Assembly (NCBI GenBank): GCA_016712505.1
Contig: JADJQY010000008.1
Span: 372,001 to 436,000 of the forward strand
DNA: 64,000 bases
From: Candidatus Eiseniibacteriota bacterium
GTDB lineage: Bacteria; Eisenbacteria; RBG-16-71-46; CAIMUX01
Direction of reading: 5' to 3'
Below, piece after piece: positions 8,508 to 16,108 of the stretch. The notes beneath the pieces are model-generated. The model saw nothing but the letters and a program-made list of their open reading frames with translations, searched no databases and had not been told where the DNA came from. The position numbers were made by a program, and so were the translations under genes. The number at the start of each line of letters is the position of its first letter. Positions within the stretch are counted from its first letter, which is position 1.

Positions 8508-10100
8508 GTGAAGATTGTGATTACCGGCGGCGGCACCGGCGGGCACCTGTATCCCGCACTCGCGGTGGCCGACGCGCTCAAGAGCCAGAATGCCGAGGTG
8601 GAGATTCTCTTCGTCGGCAGCGAACGCGGCATGGAGAAGGAGGCGGTGCCCGAAGCGGGGCACAACTTCCAGGCGTTGGACGTGATCGGATTTCCACGTC
8701 GACCGGGGCTGGGGTCGATCCGCGCCGCGATCTCCTTCGCCCGCGCGATCTCGGCCGCGCGAACGCTGCTGCGCACCTTTGCCCCCGAGGTGGTTTTCTC
8801 CACCGGCGGCTACGCCTCGGCCGCGGTGGTCGTCGCGGCCTGGCTGAACAAGATCCCGATCGTCCTGCAGGAGCAGAACAGCGTGCCCGGACTGACCAAC
8901 CGGATGGCTTCGCGCATGGCCCGGGAGGTGCACCTCGCCTTCGCCGGGGCGCGACGTTACTTCCCGCGCAGGCGCCATCTGCGCCTCACCGGGAATCCGC
9001 TCCGCGCCCAGGTGATGGCCGGAAGTCGGCAGCGGGCGCTGCGCCTCTTCCGTCTCGACGAGGACAAGCTGACCGTGCTGGTGCTCGGCGGAAGCCAGGG
9101 CGCCCACTCGATCAACGAGGCGGTTCTCGGCGCGCTGCCGCTCTTCTCCGGTCGTCCCGACATCCAGTTCGTGATCCAGACCGGCAACCTCGATCACGAC
9201 CGGGTGATGGACAAGTGCAACGAGGTCGAGGTGAAGACCTGGGTGCGGCGCTTCATCTCCAATGTGGGTGATGCTTACGCCTCGGCCGATCTGGTCGTCT
9301 GCCGCTCCGGCGCCATGACCCTCTCCGAACTGTGCGCCTGCGGGCTGCCCTCGATCCTGATCCCCTACCCGCACGCCACCGCGAATCACCAGTGGATCAA
9401 CGCCGAGCAGCTCTCGGAGGGAGGGGCCGCGGTCCTCATCGCGGACAAGAACCTGACCGGCCAGCTGCTCCACGAGACGATCGAGTCGTGCCTGGCCGAC
9501 AAGCGCCGGTTGCGCGAGATGGCGGTGAACGCACTGCGGATGTCCCGCCCGGATGCCACGGCGAAGCTGGTGCGCGCACTCGGGCGGTTCCTCCCCGGGT
9601 TCGAACCGCCCCAGGAAACCGCGCCGCCCTACGGGCGACCGGAGCGCCGGGGCTACGGTTCCGGCCCGGGGCGCGGGGCACCTGGCGATCGCCGTCCGGG
9701 AGTGGGGGATCGCCGGCCCGGCGGCGCAGACCGTCGTGGGCCGGATCCGCGCCGGAACGATCCGCGCGGGCCGTATCCCCGCGGGCCGCAGGCGGGGCAG
9801 GTTCCACAGGGTGGTCAGGTTCCGCAGGGTGCACCCGGCGGACAGGGTTCACCGGCCTCGCAGGGGGGCCAGGGCTGGCAGGGTGGGCCCCGGTCCTCCG
9901 GTGGCGGTGGGGGCGGGCGGCCCAATGCGCGGGGCGGGGATGGGCGCGGCGGACGCGGCCGGCCGCGCGGCGGTTCGGGCGGAGGAGACCAGCGCGGAGC
10001 GCGCGACGCGCAGCGCGCCGAAGGGGCGGTGCCCGCTGCCGGTGGCTCGGCAGTCACCCAGGATGGGCCGCGCAAGGCGGCCGAAGGAGGCTCGGCGTGA
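8508..10100 (+). CDS. murG: MurG, lipid II GlcNAc-transferase, with long Gly/Arg/Pro-rich C-terminal tail
   Basis: MurG transfers GlcNAc to lipid I on the cytoplasmic membrane face. The GTG start gives MKIVITGGGTGGHLYPA, the classical N-terminal loop. GSQGAHSIN and CRSGAMTLSEL are the donor-site motifs of this GT28 enzyme. The catalytic fold ends near residue 365, the normal family length. About 160 further residues follow in the same frame, almost entirely G, R, P, Q, D and A, with RPG/DRRP and RGG-like repeats. Such a tail is not part of described MurG enzymes and is predicted disordered and basic. The codon pattern remains G/C-third-position biased, so it looks translated. Its TGA overlaps the murC GTG. 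Confidence 0.95.
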   Translation: MKIVITGGGTGGHLYPALAVADALKSQNAEVEILFVGSERGMEKEAVPEAGHNFQALDVIGFPRRPGLGSIRAAISFARAISAARTLLRTFAPEVVFSTGGYASAAVVVAAWLNKIPIVLQEQNSVPGLTNRMASRMAREVHLAFAGARRYFPRRRHLRLTGNPLRAQVMAGSRQRALRLFRLDEDKLTVLVLGGSQGAHSINEAVLGALPLFSGRPDIQFVIQTGNLDHDRVMDKCNEVEVKTWVRRFISNVGDAYASADLVVCRSGAMTLSELCACGLPSILIPYPHATANHQWINAEQLSEGGAAVLIADKNLTGQLLHETIESCLADKRRLREMAVNALRMSRPDATAKLVRALGRFLPGFEPPQETAPPYGRPERRGYGSGPGRGAPGDRRPGVGDRRPGGADRRGPDPRRNDPRGPYPRGPQAGQVPQGGQVPQGAPGGQGSPASQGGQGWQGGPRSSGGGGGGRPNARGGDGRGGRGRPRGGSGGGDQRGARDAQRAEGAVPAAGGSAVTQDGPRKAAEGGSA

Positions 10101-11647
10101 GTCCGGCCCGGGTTCGTCGGATCCACTTCGTCGGCATCGGCGGCACGGGAATGAGTGGCCTGGCCGAGGTGCTCCTGACCATGAAGTACGAAGTCTCGGG
10201 CTCGGACCTGGCCCGCACCGAGGTGACGGAGCGACTGGCCGCGCTCGGCGCACGGGTCGACCTCGGCCACGCGGCGCGAAACGTGGCCGGGGCGGACCTG
10301 CTGGTCTTCTCCTCCGCGGTTCCGCGGGATAACCCCGAGGTGCGCGAGGCGCGGCGCCTGGGGTTGCCGATGCTCAAGCGGGGCGAGATGCTGGCCGAGA
10401 TCATGCGACTCCGCTACGGGATCGCGGTGGCCGGAGCCCATGGCAAGACCACCACGACCTCGCTCACCGGGCACCTCCTGGCGCGGGCCGGACTCGACCC
10501 GACGGTCGTGGTCGGCGGCCGGCTGAAGATGCTCGGGGGCAATGCGCGGCTCGGCGCCAGCCGCTATCTCGTGGCCGAGGCGGACGAGAGCGATGGTTCG
10601 TTCCTCGAGCTCAATCCGACCATTGCCGTCGTGACCAACGTCGATCGTGAGCATCTCGACCACTACCGCGGGTTGGCCGACATCCGCCGCGCCTTCCAGA
10701 AGTTCATGCGACAGGTCCCGTTCTACGGACTCTCGATCGTCTGCGGCGATGATCCGAACGTCCGGCTCATCCTGGGCAAGATGCGGAAGCGAGTCCTGAC
10801 CTACGGATTCGGCGAGGGGAATGTGCTGCGTGCGGTGGGGGTCGAGCCCCGGGGCCTCGAACAGCGGTTCCTCGTGCAATATCACGGGCGCACGCTCGGC
10901 GAGGCGGTGCTCTCCCTCCCCGGGCGCCACAATGTGCTCAATGCGCTCGCCGCCATCGCGGTCGGACTCGAACTGGAGATTCCGGAGCTCGAATGCCTGC
11001 GCGCGCTCGAAGGATTCGAAGGGGTCGGCCGTCGCTTCGAACTCAAGGGAGAAGGCAACGGCGTCCGGGTGATCGATGACTATGGTCATCATCCGACGGA
11101 AGTGGCGGCGGTGCTGGCCACCGCGCGCTCGATTCACAGCGGACGTCTGGTGGTGATCTTCCAGCCCCATCGCTACTCACGCACCCAGGCGCTGGCCCGG
11201 GAGTTTGCCGAAGTGCTGCGCTCGGTCGATCTGCTGATCCTGGCCGACGTCTACGCGGCGGGGGAGAAACCGATCCACGGAGTTGGTTCCGATCTGATCG
11301 TCGACCAGTTACAGGGCTTCAGCGATCGCCAGGTGATCCGGGTAAAGGACAAGGCGGAAGCGCTGGCTCGGGTGCCGGCGATGCTCCTCCCGGGCGATCT
11401 GGTACTGACGCTCGGGGCGGGCGACATCACCCGCTGGGGCGAGCCGCTGCTCGCCCGGTACCTCGATCCCAACGCGCCGGTCGGGGAGACCGGCTCTCCC
11501 GGAGATGCACATCACGATATGACACCGCGGACCGGAGGATCGGTAACCGAGGAACCAGCCCCCGCGGACAGGACCTCCGCGATGGCGTCCCCGGCCCCGC
11601 CCCACGCCGCGCTCGACATCGGAGCGGAGGGACCCATTCATGCGTGA
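10097..11647 (+). CDS. murC: UDP-MurNAc--L-alanine ligase MurC
   Basis: MurC starts the stem peptide by adding L-alanine to UDP-MurNAc. The open frame reaches back to 9332, but similarity begins at GTG 10097 (RIHFVGIGGTGMSGLAEVL), which overlaps the murG TGA. The ATP loop is AGAHGKTTTTS near residue 112; EADESDGSFL and DDYGHHPTEV are the central and C-terminal signatures. The protein is 516 residues; the last ~55 are low complexity and disordered, beyond the normal C-terminus. No murB or ddl follows, unlike many dcw clusters. Its stop overlaps ftsQ by 8 bases. Confidence 0.96.
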   Translation: MSPARVRRIHFVGIGGTGMSGLAEVLLTMKYEVSGSDLARTEVTERLAALGARVDLGHAARNVAGADLLVFSSAVPRDNPEVREARRLGLPMLKRGEMLAEIMRLRYGIAVAGAHGKTTTTSLTGHLLARAGLDPTVVVGGRLKMLGGNARLGASRYLVAEADESDGSFLELNPTIAVVTNVDREHLDHYRGLADIRRAFQKFMRQVPFYGLSIVCGDDPNVRLILGKMRKRVLTYGFGEGNVLRAVGVEPRGLEQRFLVQYHGRTLGEAVLSLPGRHNVLNALAAIAVGLELEIPELECLRALEGFEGVGRRFELKGEGNGVRVIDDYGHHPTEVAAVLATARSIHSGRLVVIFQPHRYSRTQALAREFAEVLRSVDLLILADVYAAGEKPIHGVGSDLIVDQLQGFSDRQVIRVKDKAEALARVPAMLLPGDLVLTLGAGDITRWGEPLLARYLDPNAPVGETGSPGDAHHDMTPRTGGSVTEEPAPADRTSAMASPAPPHAALDIGAEGPIHA

Positions 11648-12551
11648 GGAGTTTCACTCCATCCTGCCTCCTCGGAGGAAGAAACGATCGGCCGGCCCGA
11701 TCCTGGCCGTGTTGCTCGGGCTCGGCGCCGTCGTGGGGGGCGCGCGGCTCTTGCCCGCGCTGGGAGTTCCGCGCTTCTGGACGGTGCGGGAAATCGAGGT
11801 GAAGGGAAATCGCGCCCTGGCGACCGAGGATCTGCTCGCTCGGCTCGAGCTCTCCGCGGGCATGCCCTGGTGGGCGGTCTCGCCCGATCGGATAGCCGAG
11901 CGGGCGCGGAAAGTGCCGCGCCTGCAGTCGGCCGAGGTCGAGGTGAACTTCCCCCGCGGCCTGAGTATCGCGGTCGAGGAGCGCGACGGCATCATGCGCG
12001 TGATCGACGGAACGGGGGCACCGAGTCTCGAGATGTCGGTCGACGGCGTGTTGCTCGAAGTGGTCCCGGGACTCTCGGCGGTCGATCTGCCCTGGCTCTC
12101 CGGTTCCTTGCCGCAACCCCTGTCGGCCGGCGCGCACATCGAGTTGCAGAACGGCCAGCAGTGGGAGGCGCAGCTCGCGCGGCTCCGCAGCGACTGGCCC
12201 CGACTCTGGCAGTCGCTCTCCGAGGTGCGTTATGTCGGCGACCTCGGCTTTGAAATGTACCTGCGCGATGGGCGGATGGTGCTGCTCTGGGATCCGACGG
12301 TGAACGATGACCTCTGGGCCCAGGTGCCGCGGGTCCTCCAGGATCTCGAGAGCTGGCAGGTCGACGACGCGGTACTCAACCTGCGTTTCCGGGATCAGCT
12401 GGTGGTCAAACCGGCCTCCGATCAGATGCCGGAGTTCGAGGTGCCGGTCGAGGACGAGGTCGAGGGAGAGGACCGCGTGCCGGATCCCGCGGGGCATGCC
12501 GCGCACCGCACGGCCGGGACCCGCCCGACGAACGGAAGGCGCGGCGCATGA
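11640..12551 (+). CDS. ftsQ: Division protein FtsQ/DivIB
   Basis: A basic cytoplasmic N-terminus (PRRKKR), a single membrane segment at about residues 18-40 and a periplasmic POTRA domain (FWTVREIEVKGNRALATEDLL) followed by the FtsQ domain identify this bitopic divisome protein, which connects FtsK to FtsL/FtsB. The 303-residue length is usual. About 40 C-terminal residues (acidic, then Ala/Arg/Gly-rich) look disordered. Sequence conservation in FtsQ is low, so position between murC and ftsA supports the call. It is coupled to ftsA by an ATGA overlap. Confidence 0.9.
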   Translation: MREEFHSILPPRRKKRSAGPILAVLLGLGAVVGGARLLPALGVPRFWTVREIEVKGNRALATEDLLARLELSAGMPWWAVSPDRIAERARKVPRLQSAEVEVNFPRGLSIAVEERDGIMRVIDGTGAPSLEMSVDGVLLEVVPGLSAVDLPWLSGSLPQPLSAGAHIELQNGQQWEAQLARLRSDWPRLWQSLSEVRYVGDLGFEMYLRDGRMVLLWDPTVNDDLWAQVPRVLQDLESWQVDDAVLNLRFRDQLVVKPASDQMPEFEVPVEDEVEGEDRVPDPAGHAAHRTAGTRPTNGRRGA

Positions 12552-13771
12552 AGTCGCGTGAAGTCACGGTCGGACTCGACGTCGGTACCACCAAGGTGAG
12601 CGTGGTGGTGGCGGAGGTCGGTGAAACGGGCGAGCTGAGCGTGCTCGGGATCGGCGATCGGCCCTGCGAGGGGCTCGAGCGCGGGATGGTGGTCAACCTG
12701 GAGGCGACCACCAGCGCAGTGGCCGAGGCGATCCGCGCGGCCGAACAGATGGCCGGGATCCAGATCAAGTCCGTGCTCTGCGGCATCGCCGGAGAACACG
12801 TCGCTTCGCGCCCCTCTACCGGAGTGATCGGGGTCGCACGGAAGGACAAGGAGATCACCGAAGACGATCTGCGGCGGGTGCTGGAAGCGGCGCGCACCGT
12901 GGCGATCCCCGGTGACCAGCAGATGCTCCACTGCCTGCCGCGCGGGTTCGTGGTCGACGGGCAGAAGGGGATCCGCGACCCCCTGGGAATGACCGGAATC
13001 CGGCTCGAGGCGTTGGTCCAGATCGTCACCGTCCACAGCACCGCGGTGCAGAATCTTCTCCGGGCGGTGACCCGGGCCGGGATCGGCGTCGACGCACTGG
13101 TGCTCGAGCCGCTCGCCTCCGCCCGCGCGGTGCTGGGCGAGGATGAGATGGATCTCGGCGTGCTCCTGCTCGACATCGGTGGCGGCACGACCGACGTTCT
13201 GGTCTACGAGGCGGGAGCAGTCACGCATGCGGCGGTGTTGGGCTATGGCGGACGGACGGTGACCAACGATCTGGCCATCGGGCTCCGGACTCCGGTGGAG
13301 CAGGCGGAACGCCTCAAGGTGCAGTACGGTTCGGCCATCGCCTCCAAGGTTCCGCTCGACGCCTCGCTCGAGGTTCCGGGGGTGGGGGGCCGGGAGCCAC
13401 GTCTGGTTTCGGCGCAGGTCATGGCCGGCATCGTCGAAGATCGGATGGAGGAGATCCTCAAGCTGGCGCTCAAGGAAGTGGAGCGCGCGGTCAACCCGTC
13501 GATCCTGGGCGCAGGGGTGGTGCTCACCGGTGGGACCGCCTCGCTACGGGGAATGTGCGACCTGGCCGAACGGGTGCTCGGGCTCCCGGCCCGCGTTGGC
13601 ATTCCCGAAGGATTGAACGGGGTGAGCGACCTGGCCTCCGAGCCGCGGTTCGCCTCGGCGGTGGGGCTGGTCCGGTACGCGGCGGCGGAAGGACGGACCC
13701 GCCGGGTCGGCTCGAAGCTCTTCGACCGGATGCCCCGTCCCTTCAGGGACTGGTTTCGGGACAATTTCTAG
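12548..13771 (+). CDS. ftsA: Actin-like division protein FtsA
   Basis: FtsA anchors FtsZ filaments to the membrane. The 407-residue protein has the actin-fold phosphate loops (VGLDVGTTKVSVVV; LLDIGGGTTDVLV) and adenosine motif (VVLTGGTASLRGM), with the FtsA-specific SHS2/1C insertion between. The C-terminus (RPFRDWFRDNF) is an amphipathic membrane-targeting helix as in other FtsA. The start overlaps the ftsQ stop (ATGA). Unlike in most bacteria, ftsZ does not follow closely but after 548 bases. Confidence 0.96.
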   Translation: MKSREVTVGLDVGTTKVSVVVAEVGETGELSVLGIGDRPCEGLERGMVVNLEATTSAVAEAIRAAEQMAGIQIKSVLCGIAGEHVASRPSTGVIGVARKDKEITEDDLRRVLEAARTVAIPGDQQMLHCLPRGFVVDGQKGIRDPLGMTGIRLEALVQIVTVHSTAVQNLLRAVTRAGIGVDALVLEPLASARAVLGEDEMDLGVLLLDIGGGTTDVLVYEAGAVTHAAVLGYGGRTVTNDLAIGLRTPVEQAERLKVQYGSAIASKVPLDASLEVPGVGGREPRLVSAQVMAGIVEDRMEEILKLALKEVERAVNPSILGAGVVLTGGTASLRGMCDLAERVLGLPARVGIPEGLNGVSDLASEPRFASAVGLVRYAAAEGRTRRVGSKLFDRMPRPFRDWFRDNF

Positions 13772-13836
13772 GCCCGGACCGGGAGGCGAAAAAGTTCCGC
13801 CAGTGTGGATATCTCTGCACGGATGGAGGGGCCACC

Positions 13837-13845
13837 TGCTATAAC
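13837..13845 (+). promoter_or_regulatory. Possible extended -10 promoter for ftsZ
   Basis: TGCTATAAC combines the extended TGn element with TATAAC (5 of 6 to TATAAT), a rare composition in this G+C-rich sequence. No good -35 hexamer lies 16-18 bases upstream, as is common for extended -10 promoters. It would place a start near 13852, upstream of the tandem repeat and ftsZ. Confidence 0.35.
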
Positions 13846-13885
13846 TTTCGCGCAGAGTTGAAGCTGAGGGATCGCTGCACACTTT

Positions 13886-14013
13886 GCTGATCGGGTTCGG
13901 GGCTGACCGGGTTCGGGGCTGACCGGGTTCGGGGCTGACCGGGTTTGGGGCTGACCGGGTTTGGGGCTGATCGGGTTCGAGGTAGGTCGGGCTCGAGGCA
14001 GGCCGGGTTCGAG
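13886..14013 (+). repeat. Eight tandem copies of a 16-base unit upstream of ftsZ
   Basis: The unit gctgaccgggttcggg is repeated without gaps at 13886, 13902, 13918, 13934, 13950, 13966, 13982 and 13998. The first five copies differ at one or two positions; the last three drift (GGTCGGGCTCGAG-type) and the array fades into 14014-14029. The period is not divisible by three and no gene spans it. There are no spacers, so it is not CRISPR. Confidence 0.92.
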
Positions 14014-14319
14014 GCGGGTCGGCACCTGGTGCTTCCCCGCCCCGCGCTCGGCTCGAACGGCTCTGCACGACTTGCTCTTGAGGGACAGTTTACTGGGATT
14101 GAGATCCCAGAAGCCCCGGCGGGGGATGGGGCACGCACCCGCAGCGCGAAGAGCGTTGAGGGGAGCGATGCGACCGCCGGGATCGCAGAACGGCTCGGGA
14201 ACGATCTCCTGGCTGGCCGCCGGAGCACGCTCGAGCGCGGGAACTGGCTCGTATAGACGTTCGGCGCGTTCGCGTGAAAGGGGATCTGAAGCCAAGGGGA
14301 CCGACAGGGAGGATGCCCG

Positions 14320-15945
14320 ATGTTGGAGATGGTGGAGAACCGCACGTCGCCTGCTGTGCTCAAGGTCTTTGGTGTGGGCGGCGGTGGTTCGAATGCGGTG
14401 AATCGCATGGTGTCGGCGGGACTCAACGGGGTTGAGTTCTGGATCGCCAACACCGACCAGCAAGCCCTGCATCACGCGCCCTGCGCCAATCGCCTCCAGA
14501 TCGGCACCAACGTGACCCGCGGCCGCGGGGCCGGCGGCGACCCCGAGATCGGCCGCCTCTCCGCCGAAGAGGACGCCGACCGGATCCAGGAGATCGTCTT
14601 CGGCGCCGACATGCTCTTCATCACCGCCGGAATGGGCGGTGGAACCGGTACCGGCGCCGCGCCGGTGATCGCCAAGCTGGCCCGCGAACTCGGCATCCTC
14701 ACCGTGGCGATCGTGACCAAGCCGTTCGCGTTCGAGGGAAAGCGGAAGTTCAAGCGGGCGATGGACGGACTCGATGCCCTGCGCGAACACGTCGACACCC
14801 TGATCGCGATTCCCAACCAGAAGCTGATGCACATCGTGCCGCCGGGCACCTCGTTCGAGTCGGCGCTTCTGCTCGCCGATGAGGTGCTCTTCCAGGCCAC
14901 GCGCGGGATCTCCGACCTGATTATCGGGCATGGAATCATCAACCTGGACTTCGCCGACGTGCGGACCGTGATGCGCAATCGCGGGAATGCGTTGCTCGGG
15001 TGCGGCAGTGCGATCGGCGCCGATCGCGCGGTCGAGGCCGCGGCGGCCGCGGTATCAAGCCCCCTGCTGGAGGAACTATCGATCACCGGAGCGGAGGCCC
15101 TGCTGGTCAACGTGCAGGGGGGCAGCTCGATGTCGTTCCACGAGGCGGCGGAGGCAGCGCAGTACATCTCCGACCGGGCCGGCGAGGAGGCCGACGTCTT
15201 CTGGGGCGCGGTCGTCGATCCGACCATGGGCGAGGAGATGCGGGTGACGATCATCGCCACCGGATTTACTCCGAACGCCGTGCCGGCGCCGGAGCCGAAC
15301 TACACTCCCCGGCGCGAATCGATCGAGACACGCCGTGATTACGCGCCGGATCCCGGGTATGCCTCCGGCGCCGGATACGGTTCGGAGTCCGGATTTGCCT
15401 CCGGCTCGGGCTACGCATCGGACTCTGGGTACTCCCGCGGTCTGGATACGGCGCGGGCCGAGTCTTCCCGGGAGAGCGAGCTTCGCGATGCGATCCCCAG
15501 CGCGCCTTCCGAGGTGGCACGGGGGGAGGTCGCGAACGATTGGCAGAATCTGGCTGAACGGGGATTGGCTGATCGGGCGGACCGGAGTCCCAGCTATGCC
15601 GCCACGAGTTCCCTCAGCCCGGCCGGCTTCGGCACCGGGACGACCCCCTCATCGAACGGCTTCCGCAATGACGCCGAGGAGGACCTCTTCCTTCCCGGAG
15701 GCGGTGCCGCCGATGCCGAGTCGGCGATCGGCCTCGGTGCCCGGGGCGCGACTTCGACCAACGACTCCGGAGCGTCGGAACGGCGCCCCGGAGCGGTCTA
15801 TCGCCTTCGGCCCGAATCGGGGCGCGAGATCGAGCGGTCGTCGCGCGACACCGACTGGCGGACGCGCGAAGTGTACGCCGAGTCCCGCAGCGGGCAGCGG
15901 GATCCGCTGGATGTCCCGACGTTCTTGCGCAAGCGCATGGACTAG
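14320..15945 (+). CDS. ftsZ: Tubulin-like division GTPase FtsZ with long C-terminal linker
   Basis: FtsZ forms the cytokinetic ring. ATG 14320 follows GGGAGG at a good distance. The GTPase domain shows VGGGGSNAVNRM, the tubulin signature G106-GGTGTG-112 and DFADVRTVM. The C-terminal peptide DPLDVPTFLRKRMD matches the conserved FtsA/ZipA-binding tail. At 541 residues it is far longer than usual (~390) because the linker between them is about 200 residues, Ser/Gly/Arg-rich, with an imperfect GYASGSG-type repeat encoded near 15355-15435. The tail region is the first unit of a 23-base tandem repeat that continues past the stop. Confidence 0.98.
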   Translation: MLEMVENRTSPAVLKVFGVGGGGSNAVNRMVSAGLNGVEFWIANTDQQALHHAPCANRLQIGTNVTRGRGAGGDPEIGRLSAEEDADRIQEIVFGADMLFITAGMGGGTGTGAAPVIAKLARELGILTVAIVTKPFAFEGKRKFKRAMDGLDALREHVDTLIAIPNQKLMHIVPPGTSFESALLLADEVLFQATRGISDLIIGHGIINLDFADVRTVMRNRGNALLGCGSAIGADRAVEAAAAAVSSPLLEELSITGAEALLVNVQGGSSMSFHEAAEAAQYISDRAGEEADVFWGAVVDPTMGEEMRVTIIATGFTPNAVPAPEPNYTPRRESIETRRDYAPDPGYASGAGYGSESGFASGSGYASDSGYSRGLDTARAESSRESELRDAIPSAPSEVARGEVANDWQNLAERGLADRADRSPSYAATSSLSPAGFGTGTTPSSNGFRNDAEEDLFLPGGGAADAESAIGLGARGATSTNDSGASERRPGAVYRLRPESGREIERSSRDTDWRTREVYAESRSGQRDPLDVPTFLRKRMD

Positions 15946-16037
15946 GATTACCCGAGCGCATGGACTAGCCCTGCGCGACCGCATGGATTAGCGCTGCGCA
16001 AGCGCATGGATTGGCTCTGCGCGAGACGCAGGGACTG
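15923..16037 (+). repeat. Five tandem 23-base units that begin in the last codons of ftsZ
   Basis: Units start at 15923, 15946, 15969, 15992 and 16015. All share a core close to GCGCATGGACTAG. The first unit is the coding end of ftsZ (LRKRMD plus TAG), and units 2 and 3 retain a TAG at the same place; units 4 and 5 have TGG/CTG there. It looks like the 3' end of ftsZ duplicated downstream four times. Confidence 0.9.
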
Positions 16038-16108
16038 GGTTCGGGTGCGCGCGGCCTGAGCCGCAATTGGGGATCGAAGCTACGGAACGCCGACGGGATC
16101 GGAGGAGA

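Larger units (their letters stand above)
13772..14319 (+). other. ftsA-ftsZ intergenic region, 548 bases
   Basis: No convincing gene lies here; the open frames across it are low-complexity readings of a tandem repeat. It contains a possible extended -10 promoter (13837-13845), a degenerate 16-base tandem repeat (13886-14013), and a 7-base-pair stem with a 4-base loop (14093-14110, CTGGGAT/ATCCCAG) without a T run. If transcription starts near 13852, the ftsZ mRNA would have an untranslated leader of about 470 bases. Confidence 0.6.

Noticed and set aside
7233..9473. 746-residue minus-strand open frame opposite murD, ftsW and murG
   Set aside because: Shadow of three certain genes; charged low-complexity, no domain.
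13886..14013. Tandem repeat considered as a CRISPR array
   Set aside because: Copies are contiguous with no unique spacers and there are no cas genes.
14093..14110. Hairpin before ftsZ as an intrinsic terminator
   Set aside because: Seven-base-pair stem with no following T run.
13945..14256. Open frame across the ftsA-ftsZ gap as a small gene
   Set aside because: It is a translation of the 16-base repeat, with no ribosome site and no similarity.
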